A stretch of 64,000 nucleotides of DNA, taken from assembly GCA_040500365.1 (NCBI GenBank), contig CP148031.1:930001-994000 (forward strand), given 5' to 3'. Each line of letters begins with the position of its first letter. Position 1 is the first letter of the stretch. The notes beneath the pieces are model-generated. The model was given only the letters and a program-made list of their open reading frames with translations. It searched no databases and was not told where the DNA came from. This DNA is from Dehalobacter alkaniphilus. Lineage in GTDB: Bacteria > Bacillota > Desulfitobacteriia > Desulfitobacteriales > Syntrophobotulaceae. The position numbers and the translations under genes are program-made. Positions 49,172 through 58,028 of this stretch are shown in pieces.

Positions 49172-52100
49172 AGCGAAAAGTAATCATTGCTATACCCTTG
49201 GCGTTTCTATGCTGTCTGTTGTTTTCAACGCAAGTCTTTGCCCTGTCCGGAAGCGACATTACGCTAAAAATACGCTCTCCCGTAAACAGCCTGAACAGTG
49301 AAAGCGGCGTGATCGCGGTGGAGCAGTTTCCGGCAGAAATCGCCATCATCGCTACGGCAAAGGGGGGCAATTTGGCAGGAATACAATTAAGCCATAACGG
49401 TCAAACCCAGGAGATTAAGGCAGACCACATTCTGACCATTCTGAATAAAGAAGCCTGCGGGGTGTATACCCTGACAGCGAAAACAGATGAGGGCGCAGTT
49501 CTCACCATAAGCGCAAATATGGTATTCCAGGAAAAGGCCACATACAATATCCGCTACCGTACGATAGGGCTGAATTTGAAAGAAGCCTATGATGGAGCAG
49601 ACACGCTAAAGGCCTTCCCCACACCCCAACTGATTGCCTTAGTGCAGGCCAACACTATTGCTGAATATGAGCAGGAACGCATTGCCGGGCTGGTCGGCAG
49701 GAGTGACGGCAGGACGTATACACTAAAAGGCAGTCTGGTGGTGGAGGTTTATGATTATTCCACCGGAAAGGTCATCCGGACCTATGATGCAAATCAGGAT
49801 TTTGATGCCCTGACTGCAGGGTTTAATTGGACACCCAAGAGCCTCATTGCCTTTGGAACCATGCGGAACGCGGCAATCACCTATCAAGCCCCTGTAAAAA
49901 TTGACATTCAGGCCACATGGTGCAGTGAAGACAAGCAAGAGGTGTACGGAAAGGCCATGGCGCAGGACAGGGGTGTGCCGGAATACCTCTATCCCTACCA
50001 AACCACCAACGTCACCTTCTCAAAGGATGATATCCCCCTATCGCGCAACTATATCTATAAAGGTCTGGAATGGGATTACACACCGGAAATTGCCAGATAC
50101 ACAGATGGGGGAAGTCAGACCCAAACGGCAATTACTCAGAAAATCAACACCCAAATTCCTGCGGCAGACTTTTACTTCAAGTTCAAAAAGCAGGATGGCA
50201 ACGACCTTTCCGTGAGCATCCGCGCCCCTGAAACCGTCTACCGGGGGGACAGCTATTCCTTCGAGGTGGTTTTTACCAATCATGGCGCAGCGCCTGCCTA
50301 TGATGTGCCCTCGATCGGCACCGTAGACCGGGAGCAGATGAAAGAAATCCCTGCCAAGCAGGATTTTTCGCCCAACGAAAGCAAAACCTTCACCCTCACA
50401 CGGAATACTGACAAAGCAGGGGCGGTCATAACGCTGTGGGCCCAGATCAAAGTGCCCGAGGGATTTATGGATAAGAATCTGGAGAACAATACCGCGACAG
50501 TGGTCATCCGGGTGGTGGAAAAACCAGAGCCGACCCCAAGCCAGGGGAAGAATCCCGATCCGGACAAAGAAAATCCGCCACCGGCGGAAAACCCCGACCC
50601 GGAAAAGCCATGCGATGTATCGGCAAGCATTGCAGCGCCGCCCACCGTTTACGAAGGAGAGCCTTACCGCTTTACGGTGAGCTTTACCAACCATTCCGAC
50701 AGGATGCTGAAGGATGCAGCGGTACGGGGCAAGAACAATGATGCCGTTTTAGACTCAATTCCAAAAGCGCTTGCCTTCAATCCCCTGGAAACCAAAACCT
50801 ATACCCTCACCGGACAGGCAGGGCATGTGGGAGAGGTATATAACCTGTGGGCGAATATCGGAGTGCCCGAGGGTTTCCGGGATGAGAATCCGGTTGATAA
50901 CACCGCGGCTTCCAAAATTACTGTTGTGGCAAAACCCTCCGGTGATCCGACTGTCCCTGGCAATCCGCCGGGAAAATCGGATAATCCACCCGACAATCCT
51001 GACAATCCGCCAACAGACCCTGACAACCCTCCTGATCCCGGACATCCGCCCGTCGACCCGGTGGTTCCGCCGGAGAAGCAGTGCGATGTATGGGTAAACC
51101 TGTCCTACCCGCCCACGGTCTATGAGCAGGAGGAATACAGCTTTACCGTATACTTTACCAATGATACCGATCAGGCATTATCAGGGGTGAGTTTAAGTGC
51201 TTCCATTGACGGTAAGGCAGTTTCAGCCGTACCGACTGCGGCAGATTTCAAAGCCCATGAAACAAAAGCCTTCCTTGTCAAAGGCAAGGCAGGAGAAAAA
51301 GGCACAACCATCCGACTGTCGGCCCAGGTATCGCCGCCTGCGGAGTACAGGGATACCAACACGAGCAACAACCGGGCTGCGGCAGAGCTTGCCGTAGTGG
51401 AGCGTCCCTATGACTTGGATGTGCAGCGGATCACGCCCGACCGGTACAAGGAGAATCAGACGGTCATCAGCACCATCAAGGTGTCAAACCGGGGAAGCCT
51501 GGACTTTACGCCCGGACAGAAGGTCAGCGTTCTGTTTGAAATCTCGGAGCTATCACTGTCCAAGCGCATCGATGCTGTAGTCATGGAAAAAGACACCTAC
51601 AACATCGTGTCGGTCAAATGGGATACCCCCAATGTGCAGGCCGATAAAAACATCACTCTGATTGCGGTCATCAATCCCGACCAAGTCCTGGACAATGAAG
51701 AATCCAACGCCAACAACACCTATACCCAAAAGGCCATCATCAAGGATGTGGCGTATGATCAGCCGGAAGAGAGTACAACCATTCCCGCACCACCGCAAAG
51801 AAGTGAGCAGCCCAGGGTGACCTGGAAGGAGCAGCGGTTTGAAAACGACCGGCTTGTTTGGAAAGACTTCTACGCCGAGCTAAAAGTAGATGCCGTCCTT
51901 GACTATGACACAAAGGCAATAGGCTATATCAAATCGGGATACGGCTTCTCCATCAATGTTATAACCTCGATAAATACCAACTACGACAGACCGGAGCTGA
52001 TTACCGCGCCGCAGACTGCCGAGGTTTATCTGCCCCAGTACCGCTATGAAACAGCCATACCACTCATGAAGGAGGGCGACCATTTTACATTCAAAGAAAA

Positions 52101-52299
52101 TCTCACCTCACCCTTTCGATACAAGAAGCAGTATGTCCCGGTATGGTTCCCCGATGACAGGGACTATATCGTGCAGCTCCTTGTCACCGATGTGCACACT
52201 CCCGGAGGTACCCTGTCTAAATGGATTACCGGAGGGAACCTGAAAATGAAGGTGGTTGACAACATGTACTCCGATGATGTCACCACAGGGAGTCCATGA
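49168..52299 (+). CDS. Secreted 1,043-residue protein with CARDB-like repeats
   Basis: A signal peptide (MKRKVIIAIPLAFLCCLLF, cut near AFA-like FAL) is followed by a novel N-terminal region (to about 340), then four Ig-like CARDB-type domains at about 345, 480, 637 and 745 (motifs VYRGDSYSFEVVFTN, VYEGEPYRFTVSFTN, VYEQEEYSFTVYFTN and a weaker one), with Pro/Asn/Asp-rich linkers (PDNPDNPPTDPDNPP) between domains two and three. The C-terminal 170 residues form another domain. No membrane helix or LPxTG was seen. It is coupled to the TadE-like gene and precedes the prepilin peptidase, so a pilus tip adhesin is the likely role (inference). Confidence 0.75.
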   Translation: MKRKVIIAIPLAFLCCLLFSTQVFALSGSDITLKIRSPVNSLNSESGVIAVEQFPAEIAIIATAKGGNLAGIQLSHNGQTQEIKADHILTILNKEACGVYTLTAKTDEGAVLTISANMVFQEKATYNIRYRTIGLNLKEAYDGADTLKAFPTPQLIALVQANTIAEYEQERIAGLVGRSDGRTYTLKGSLVVEVYDYSTGKVIRTYDANQDFDALTAGFNWTPKSLIAFGTMRNAAITYQAPVKIDIQATWCSEDKQEVYGKAMAQDRGVPEYLYPYQTTNVTFSKDDIPLSRNYIYKGLEWDYTPEIARYTDGGSQTQTAITQKINTQIPAADFYFKFKKQDGNDLSVSIRAPETVYRGDSYSFEVVFTNHGAAPAYDVPSIGTVDREQMKEIPAKQDFSPNESKTFTLTRNTDKAGAVITLWAQIKVPEGFMDKNLENNTATVVIRVVEKPEPTPSQGKNPDPDKENPPPAENPDPEKPCDVSASIAAPPTVYEGEPYRFTVSFTNHSDRMLKDAAVRGKNNDAVLDSIPKALAFNPLETKTYTLTGQAGHVGEVYNLWANIGVPEGFRDENPVDNTAASKITVVAKPSGDPTVPGNPPGKSDNPPDNPDNPPTDPDNPPDPGHPPVDPVVPPEKQCDVWVNLSYPPTVYEQEEYSFTVYFTNDTDQALSGVSLSASIDGKAVSAVPTAADFKAHETKAFLVKGKAGEKGTTIRLSAQVSPPAEYRDTNTSNNRAAAELAVVERPYDLDVQRITPDRYKENQTVISTIKVSNRGSLDFTPGQKVSVLFEISELSLSKRIDAVVMEKDTYNIVSVKWDTPNVQADKNITLIAVINPDQVLDNEESNANNTYTQKAIIKDVAYDQPEESTTIPAPPQRSEQPRVTWKEQRFENDRLVWKDFYAELKVDAVLDYDTKAIGYIKSGYGFSINVITSINTNYDRPELITAPQTAEVYLPQYRYETAIPLMKEGDHFTFKENLTSPFRYKKQYVPVWFPDDRDYIVQLLVTDVHTPGGTLSKWITGGNLKMKVVDNMYSDDVTTGSP

Positions 52300-52709
52300 T
52301 GCTGCTGTTTTGTGCCATCCCCATGCTTTGTGCTGCCGTCACGGACTGGAAAAAACGGATTATTCCCGATTGGACATGGATTGCCATTCTTATGGTGGGA
52401 TTTGCTTCTGCGGTCATCAATGGTAAAGGAATCTTATATATTCCCCTGCTTGAAAGATTTACGGGACTTTTGTTCCCCACAGTCAGCCTTCTTATTATTG
52501 CTTTCAAATGGGGCGGTGTTGGTGGGGGAGATATTAAGCTGACGGCAGCCTTGGGCTTTTGCTTCGGGCTTTACGGGCTTGCAGCCATCCTCTTTTTTGC
52601 TGTCATCCCTGCCTGCATTTATGCCAGAGCGACAAAGCAAAGGAGCGTGCCTTTAGCCGTATTTTTGTGCATAAGCTTCTTTGTATATGCCGGTCTGTTA
52701 CTTTCATAG
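52296..52709 (+). CDS. Type IV prepilin peptidase (A24 family), set 1
   Basis: The 137-residue membrane protein is the small, methylase-free type that cuts Flp prepilins. It has the two catalytic Asp sites: TDWKKRIIPDW near 17 and GVGGGDIKLTAALG near 73. Four to five hydrophobic segments surround them. The start overlaps the CARDB gene's stop by ATGA, completing Tad set 1. Confidence 0.85.
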   Translation: MMLLFCAIPMLCAAVTDWKKRIIPDWTWIAILMVGFASAVINGKGILYIPLLERFTGLLFPTVSLLIIAFKWGGVGGGDIKLTAALGFCFGLYGLAAILFFAVIPACIYARATKQRSVPLAVFLCISFFVYAGLLLS

Positions 52710-52721
52710 AGGGGATATTTT

Positions 52722-52745
52722 TTGAAAGTATTATTGGCGCTGTAG
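52722..52745 (+). pseudogene. Seven-codon frame, possible truncated gene start
   Basis: TTG 52722 follows AGAGGGGATA and codes MKVLLAL before a stop, the look of a membrane-leader start cut short. It sits in the 69 bases between the peptidase and the next gene. Could be chance. Confidence 0.2.
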
Positions 52746-52778
52746 ATTTGCAGCCATTTATACGAGGAGGAATATTGT

Positions 52779-53216
52779 GTGATACATTTTCACGATGAAG
52801 TCCACCGGCAGAAGGTCGTACACTGCTTGCAAAAGGAAAACAGGATTTATCCCGATGGCAGGGCTGACAGCTATTACCTGCCTGCCCTGTATCTGCTTCT
52901 CTCTACAAAAAACGATCTGTATAAAAAAACCAGCAGGTATATCGACAGAGATGGCATCGACTTTGAAAAAATGCTGTCCAATCAGGACTTTCCTAGCGGT
53001 GAAAGAAAGCTCATCAAGCTGGCGGCTAACCTTTTCAACGGCTCCATGGAGGTTTCCCCATCGGAGTTGATCGACACGCTGGATGAGGAAAACTTTACTC
53101 TGGCTTTGCAGGCCATTTTTCTCAAACGTACCAGCTGCCATGTCCAGGAACTGCTCCCTGCTGCAAAAGAAGTTCCTGAACCGGAGTCGCAGGCAAGGAT
53201 GATGCAGATAAACTAA
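52779..53216 (+). CDS. DUF6075-like element protein
   Basis: The 145-residue protein starts at GTG 52779 after ACGAGGAGGAATATT. FHDEVHRQKVVHCLQ at the start and YYLPALYLLLSTKNDLYKKTSRY near 30-55 resemble DUF6075, a family of small proteins in Firmicutes mobile elements. Function is unknown. The C-terminus is a Glu/Pro/Gln-rich linker ending ARMMQIN. The tail matches that of the ArdA-like protein ending at 42311. Confidence 0.5.
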   Translation: MIHFHDEVHRQKVVHCLQKENRIYPDGRADSYYLPALYLLLSTKNDLYKKTSRYIDRDGIDFEKMLSNQDFPSGERKLIKLAANLFNGSMEVSPSELIDTLDEENFTLALQAIFLKRTSCHVQELLPAAKEVPEPESQARMMQIN

Positions 53217-53240
53217 ATTCTGATGGATGGGAGGATTAAA

Positions 53241-54419
53241 TTGAGTGAAATAAAAATAACGATTTTAAGAGATGATCTCTACGATAACTCCGCCTATATC
53301 GGTGCACACCTCTGTCTGCCTGCAACGAATGCCGAAATACAGGATGCCCTTGAAAAAGCAAGGATCGTTGATGAGCATCCAGATTTTACGGTAGTGGATT
53401 ATGCGTGTGGGCAGGATTACTTAAACGAGCTTCTGCCGAAAAAAGCTTCGCTTTATGAGCTTGACTACCTCGCAAGACGATTGGCCGGCATGGATGATTT
53501 TGAAAAAGTAGCTTTTGAGGGAGTAGTAAAAATGGAGGGAGCGCCTGACCTTGTTAAGCTCATCAACCTCACCTACAACCTCGCCGATTGTAATGTAGCC
53601 TTTGCAGTGTACAATGACGAGCAGCTCGGTAAATTTTATGTGGACAATGAGTTCATAACGGAGCTGGAGAAAGTGCCTGAAAAAGTCCTGCAATACATCG
53701 ACTATGAAAAGGTGGGACGTATCCACAGAGAGGCAGAAAAGGGTGTATTCACGAAAACCGGTTATGTAGTGCAATCAGAGCCGGATATAAAGGTTGTCTA
53801 TGACGGCACTAACAGTCCCAAGCCCGATGACGACAGCGGATATGTTTTCAAGCTGTATCTTATAGAAGGATGTTTTGAACCGGAAAAAGCAAAAGGGGTT
53901 TGGCTGAAGCTCGCCGCATCGGAGGCTGAAATTGCATCTGCTCTGTCGGAGATCGGGGTGGTTTCTTTATTTGATTGCGTTTTTACTCACTGCGAAAGCA
54001 GAATGCCCTGCTTCGAGGATGTGTTCTCTGAAAGTGAGGACATAGAAATGCTGAATATCTTAAGCAATGCTATTTCAAAAATCATAGATAGCAATATGGG
54101 CACTAAGTACAAAGCTGCCCTTCAATATGAATACTGCACCGATCTGGACTTGGCCATTGACATTGCACAAAACCTGGACTGCTACAGCTTTTATTCCTCA
54201 CTTTGCTCACCGGAGGACTATGGACGGCAGGCACTGCTTGAAGCCTCCGGACTTCCTTCCAATGATATGGCCTTTAAGCTCCTTGATTTTCAGAGATATG
54301 GGGAAGCCAAAATGAAAGAAGATGGTGTGAAATCCACGGATTACGGATTGATTTGCCGCAACGGAAAAGAGTTTGTGTTTGAGTTTTGCACCAAATCACA
54401 GGGACAACAGATGATTTAA
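53241..54419 (+). CDS. ArdA-like antirestriction protein with two modules (fourth copy)
   Basis: The 392-residue protein starts at TTG 53241 (an upstream ATG at 53223 would place the GGGAGG inside the frame). Modules are marked by YIDYEKVGRI with FTKTGYVVQS near 155-180, and LLDFQRYGE with STDYGLICRNG near 345-370. INLTYNLAD, the same linker seen in the other copies, lies near 110. It ends KSQGQQMI. It sits right after Tad set 1, so antirestriction genes flank the pilus genes on both sides. Confidence 0.7.
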   Translation: MSEIKITILRDDLYDNSAYIGAHLCLPATNAEIQDALEKARIVDEHPDFTVVDYACGQDYLNELLPKKASLYELDYLARRLAGMDDFEKVAFEGVVKMEGAPDLVKLINLTYNLADCNVAFAVYNDEQLGKFYVDNEFITELEKVPEKVLQYIDYEKVGRIHREAEKGVFTKTGYVVQSEPDIKVVYDGTNSPKPDDDSGYVFKLYLIEGCFEPEKAKGVWLKLAASEAEIASALSEIGVVSLFDCVFTHCESRMPCFEDVFSESEDIEMLNILSNAISKIIDSNMGTKYKAALQYEYCTDLDLAIDIAQNLDCYSFYSSLCSPEDYGRQALLEASGLPSNDMAFKLLDFQRYGEAKMKEDGVKSTDYGLICRNGKEFVFEFCTKSQGQQMI

Positions 54420-54520
54420 AACGGAATGCCCTTGACTATGTAATATCAGATATTATTCAATCTCCAGACGTTACCCTGATGGCAGCGTCATTTTTTGTGC
54501 CCCAAAAGGAGTTGAAGAAG

Positions 54521-54730
54521 ATGAACATAAACGCAAATCTGTCGGAGAAAAGAACAAACGGCATCCCTGTAACTCAAAGACAAATCTACAGCGTAGCCGA
54601 GCCGCAGGACACAGAAAAGTGCAGAGGCTGTCCCTATTCCGGAGTGGGTTTTATCTGCTGGGATCAGGACGGAAGCTGCATGAAAACTGATGTGGAGAAA
54701 ATCTACGGCAAGTTAAGGTCAAGGAGGTGA
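54521..54730 (+). CDS. Small Cys-rich protein of unknown function
   Basis: The 69-residue protein starts at ATG 54521 after AAAAGGAGTTGAAGAAG and has CRGCPYSGVGFICW plus one more Cys (GSCMKTD), a possible metal site. The frame is open further upstream to 54386 with protein-like sequence (DYVISDIIQSPDVTLMAA), which may be a leftover of another gene. It ends KLRSRR. The methylase gene begins 7 bases on. Confidence 0.5.
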   Translation: MNINANLSEKRTNGIPVTQRQIYSVAEPQDTEKCRGCPYSGVGFICWDQDGSCMKTDVEKIYGKLRSRR

Positions 54731-54737
54731 TGACTTA

Positions 54738-55676
54738 TTGAACAGTATCATCAGTTGGATAGGCGGAAAGAAGGCGCTTCGGGAACAGATTTATGAACGT
54801 CTGCCCAAAGAATACGGACGATACATTGAGGTGTTTGGCGGGGGTGGTTGGGTTCTTTTCGGGAAAAGTCCGGACAGCAGGTGCATGGAAGTGTACAATG
54901 ATTTCAATTCCAACCTTGCCAACCTGTTCTTTTGTGTCAAGGAGCGTACTGCAGCTTTTCTGGTGGAACTTGGATTTCTACCGTTGAATTCCAGAGATGA
55001 ATTCTTAGTCCTTCGAAAATTTCTAAGCAAAGAGGAATTCACACAAGATTACTTAAAAGAAGACCTTGATCTTGCACAGCACTATCTGAAAGAGCTGGAG
55101 TTTGAAGAAGTAAAGGCCATGCTGATGGAGAATGCGGAAGTGACCGATGTAAAACGGGCGGCGGCTTTTTTCAAGCTCATCCGGTACAGCTACGGCAGCG
55201 GCTGCACCTCCTACAGCTGCCAACCCTTTGATGTGCGGAGGGCCTTTCACCTGATATGGGAGGCATCCTGCAGGCTTGCCAATACGGTAGTTGAAAATAA
55301 AGACTTTGAGGCGTTGATCCGTCAGTACGACAGGGATAACGCCTTTTTTTATTGCGATCCGCCCTACTACCAAACCGAGGGGCACTATGAGGTGGAGTTC
55401 CGCAAGGAGGACCATGTGAGACTACGGGATACCTTGGCCCAGATCGAAGGGGATTTTCTTGTATCCTACAACGATTGCGAATACATCCGGGAGCTATATG
55501 AGGGTTATCAAATAGAATCCGTCACCCGTCTGAACAATCTGGCCCAGCGGTATGACGGAGGCTGCGAATATCCGGAGGTACTCATCTCTAACTATGACAC
55601 CTCGGAACGCAGGCGGGACATACCGGTGCAGATGGGTCTCTTTGATAGGCCAAACGGCTTTTACAACACAGAGTGA
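54738..55676 (+). CDS. dam: Dam-type DNA N6-adenine methyltransferase (D12 class)
   Basis: The 312-residue enzyme starts at TTG 54738 after AAGGAGGTGATGACTTA. It shows SWIGGKKALREQI and EVFGGGGWVLFGK (the SAM-binding F-x-G-x-G region near 34), and the catalytic FYCDPPYYQTEG near 210. It methylates adenine in a short site; the site is unknown. No restriction partner lies nearby, so protection of the element's DNA from host restriction, or regulation, is likely. Confidence 0.85.
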   Translation: MNSIISWIGGKKALREQIYERLPKEYGRYIEVFGGGGWVLFGKSPDSRCMEVYNDFNSNLANLFFCVKERTAAFLVELGFLPLNSRDEFLVLRKFLSKEEFTQDYLKEDLDLAQHYLKELEFEEVKAMLMENAEVTDVKRAAAFFKLIRYSYGSGCTSYSCQPFDVRRAFHLIWEASCRLANTVVENKDFEALIRQYDRDNAFFYCDPPYYQTEGHYEVEFRKEDHVRLRDTLAQIEGDFLVSYNDCEYIRELYEGYQIESVTRLNNLAQRYDGGCEYPEVLISNYDTSERRRDIPVQMGLFDRPNGFYNTE

Positions 55677-55735
55677 CGATGAAAAAACATTAGAAAATTA
55701 AAGGCTCCAATGTGGGGCTAAGGAGGAAATTGACA

Positions 55736-56164
55736 ATGAAAATGATTGAAATCGAAAGCACGGTGGACCTACAAGGGAAGCTCACAATCCCCGCTTGTCT
55801 CATGGAAGACCTGGGGCTTGTGCCCGGTGATACAGTGAGACTTGTCTGTGTCAGCAAGTCTCTCGACGATCCCATCAATACCTTTGGTGAAATTTTAATT
55901 GCGTCGAACGGCATGGCTGGCCTTGAAGAAATGGAAGCGGAAGAATGGGAAATCTCGCTACCCAATGAACTGCTGGAAGCAGCAAATATCCCCCTGAGCA
56001 GTGACATTGAAATTATCTGCACAGAGGGTGCCATCATCATTACGGCGGCAGACCTGCTGGATATGATTCCCGATGAACTGTGCCAGCTGTTTGCCGAGCT
56101 TGGAATCAGCCCGGAAGCTGTTCGCAGCGTCATAAAGAGCGGAGGTTTCTTGGATGGACAGTAA
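55736..56164 (+). CDS. AbrB-like double-domain protein
   Basis: The 142-residue protein starts at ATG 55736 after AAGGAGGAAATTGACA. VDLQGKLTIPACLMEDLGLVPGDTVRLV near 8-36 matches the SpoVT/AbrB swapped-hairpin pattern, and ISLPNELLEAANIPLSSDIEI near 78 looks like a second weaker copy. Ends KSGGFLDGQ. A DNA-binding regulator is likely; its start overlap with the next AbrB gene suggests they act together. Confidence 0.6.
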   Translation: MKMIEIESTVDLQGKLTIPACLMEDLGLVPGDTVRLVCVSKSLDDPINTFGEILIASNGMAGLEEMEAEEWEISLPNELLEAANIPLSSDIEIICTEGAIIITAADLLDMIPDELCQLFAELGISPEAVRSVIKSGGFLDGQ

Positions 56165-56444
56165 CGCCATTTACAAGGTGATGGATGACAAAGGGCGGGT
56201 GCTGATCCCCAAGGAGCTTCGCCGTGCCGCTGAGATAAACCACGGTGACATTGTGAAATTGGGCATGGACAAAGGCCGGGTGACTGCCCAAAAGGTTAAC
56301 CTCATTGAGGTTGGCGATCAGTCCCCATTGGCGGTAGAGGCGTATGTTTTCTCCGCGGTCAAGACCATGGAAAAGCAAACCCTGCTTTCCCTTGCAGCAA
56401 AGCTGATTGCACTGATAGATGAAAATACTGAAGTGAAAAAGTAA
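56154..56444 (+). CDS. AbrB family transcriptional regulator
   Basis: The 96-residue protein has the AbrB DNA-binding hairpin: MDDKGRVLIPKELRRAAEINHGDIVKL near 9-36, then a helical tail. It overlaps the previous gene by 11 bases. AbrB-type proteins repress many genes; in an element they may control its own switch. Confidence 0.75.
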   Translation: MDSNAIYKVMDDKGRVLIPKELRRAAEINHGDIVKLGMDKGRVTAQKVNLIEVGDQSPLAVEAYVFSAVKTMEKQTLLSLAAKLIALIDENTEVKK

Positions 56445-56456
56445 GGAGGAACAAGG

Positions 56457-56789
56457 ATGGAAAACATAAAGCCTTTCACCCATGAGGACTGCATTGAAAC
56501 AGGTTATGCCATGTCTATCGAGGGTAAAGTAATTGTTATATCCTTATCGGCGCTGCCGGAACAGTATCACAACAGAGAAAATCAACTCTATTACTGCGAT
56601 GGCGGCAATGGCAGCAGACCAAACCCGATGGGTCGTTCTATTTTTGCAACCTCTCTCTACGATGGAGTAAAGATGCGTTGGAACCGGAGTGATGTGGTGG
56701 GGGTACTAAAACCGGAGCTGCTGCCCGATTGGGCAAAGGATACGTTGGAGCAGATACAGTCCGGCAGTTCCCCGCAGATGAATCGGTAA
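56457..56789 (+). CDS. Element protein of unknown function, paralog A
   Basis: The 110-residue protein shares with its neighbour the start pattern FTHEDCIETGY, EGKVIVISLSALPEQY, GRSIFATSLYDG and LKPELLPDWA. It ends QSGSSPQMNR, one of the element tails. AAGGAGGAACAAGG precedes ATG 56457. Family not recognised; the two are tandem paralogs. Confidence 0.6.
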   Translation: MENIKPFTHEDCIETGYAMSIEGKVIVISLSALPEQYHNRENQLYYCDGGNGSRPNPMGRSIFATSLYDGVKMRWNRSDVVGVLKPELLPDWAKDTLEQIQSGSSPQMNR

Positions 56790-56802
56790 AGGGGATGGAA
56801 CG

Positions 56803-57393
56803 ATGGATAAAAAGCTGTTTACCATGGAGGACTGCATCAAGGACAGCGATTACAAAGAGGATTATGAGGGGAAAATCATCGTCATGCGTCCCGAAACCTT
56901 AAAGGATCAGTACCGCGATGAACGTTTCCAACTGTGGCTTGGCGGATCCGGTTTCGGCTGCGATCCGTCTCTCAGAGGCCGGGCGGTATTTGCCACCTGT
57001 CTTTATGACAACGAACACGCAGAGTGGCGGCGTGAAAACTTTCTTGGCACCATCAAGCCGGAGGTTTTGCCTGATTGGGCAAGGCTGAAGCTATCGCAAA
57101 TGAAGCCCCACTCCTCTGCTCATGAACGTGAGCAAACACCAAAATACAGCGGGTACAGCTTCCTTGAAAACGGCAGATACAAGGCAGGTGTAGGGCTCTA
57201 CAGTGAAAAAGAGGCTATGGAATATGTGGAGCTTCAAAAACCTTATCAGCACAGAATCATGATCTGTGACCGGGATGACTTTAATGTCTTAGAGTTCATC
57301 AAAGGCGAGATGATTCATCCTTCCAAGGAAGACCTGGAAGCATTTCTGTCAGAGCAGGAGCAATCCGGTAATTCTATGCGGATGAATCTGTAA
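56803..57393 (+). CDS. Element protein of unknown function, paralog B with extra domain
   Basis: The 196-residue protein repeats the first domain of paralog A (FTMEDCIKDSDY, EGKIIVMRPETLKDQY, GRAVFATCLYDN, IKPEVLPDWA), then adds a second domain of about 80 residues (YSGYSFLENGRYKAGVGLY, then RIMICDRDDFNVLEFIKGE). It ends EQEQSGNSMRMNL. The clear domain gain makes this pair useful for tracing how these cassettes evolve. Function unknown. Confidence 0.6.
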   Translation: MDKKLFTMEDCIKDSDYKEDYEGKIIVMRPETLKDQYRDERFQLWLGGSGFGCDPSLRGRAVFATCLYDNEHAEWRRENFLGTIKPEVLPDWARLKLSQMKPHSSAHEREQTPKYSGYSFLENGRYKAGVGLYSEKEAMEYVELQKPYQHRIMICDRDDFNVLEFIKGEMIHPSKEDLEAFLSEQEQSGNSMRMNL

Positions 57394-57406
57394 AGGAGAT
57401 GCCGAT

Positions 57407-57967
57407 ATGCCTGGAATCTTTATCAAAAAAGACCGCATCATCTTCTATGGCAATACCGCGGGTTACATAGACAGTGGCAAGGCTGTAGTTGATCCCATGT
57501 TTCACTGCGGGGAGCTGAATGATTTTCTCACGGCAAAGCAAGGGCTGGCCGTGGAATGGGTAAATGGTGTGTACGACTGGCTGGCAAACGGGCAGCAAGA
57601 CTTCGGTGAACAGCCAATCCTCAAATCCTGCCGCATCTACCAGCTCAAGCCGGAGGTTGATCCAATGATCAAATTCATTGGGTATGATGAACTCCTCCAG
57701 GGAGGCTTCGGAAAACCGGACCCCGAAAATTATCAGGTGGTGTATGGCGGCCAGCTTGAAACCAACGATCTGGATGCCATCTTCGAAAAATTCAATCTGC
57801 GCCATCCCCCCGATTTTCAAGGGCACTCCCTGTCTATGTCCGATGTAATTGAGCTATACGACAAGGACGGCAGCGAATTCCATTATGTCGACCGCTTTGG
57901 CTTCCAGCAGATAGACTTTAATGAGTCTCAACAGGAGCAGCAAGGAGGTCAATCCATGAACCTATAA
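57407..57967 (+). CDS. YodL-domain protein
   Basis: The 186-residue protein ends with a clear YodL domain: YQVVYGGQLETNDLDAIFEKF, HPPDFQGHSLSMSDVIEL and FHYVDRFGFQQI near 105-170. YodL domains are common in Firmicutes conjugative elements, of unknown function. The first 100 residues are a separate unknown domain. It ends in a Gln-rich linker, QQEQQGGQSMNL. A terminator follows at once. Confidence 0.8.
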   Translation: MPGIFIKKDRIIFYGNTAGYIDSGKAVVDPMFHCGELNDFLTAKQGLAVEWVNGVYDWLANGQQDFGEQPILKSCRIYQLKPEVDPMIKFIGYDELLQGGFGKPDPENYQVVYGGQLETNDLDAIFEKFNLRHPPDFQGHSLSMSDVIELYDKDGSEFHYVDRFGFQQIDFNESQQEQQGGQSMNL

Positions 57968-57974
57968 CCCACCC

Positions 57975-57996
57975 GACAGCAGAGGCTGTCTTTTTT
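57975..57996 (+). terminator. Short terminator after the YodL gene
   Basis: GACAGC (57975-57980) pairs with GCTGTC (57985-57990) around AGAG, followed by TTTTTTG. The next ribosome-binding site is about 20 bases on. Confidence 0.75.
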
Positions 57997-58028
57997 GTAT
58001 TCAAAATCAAGAGCAGGAGGAAAAGACC

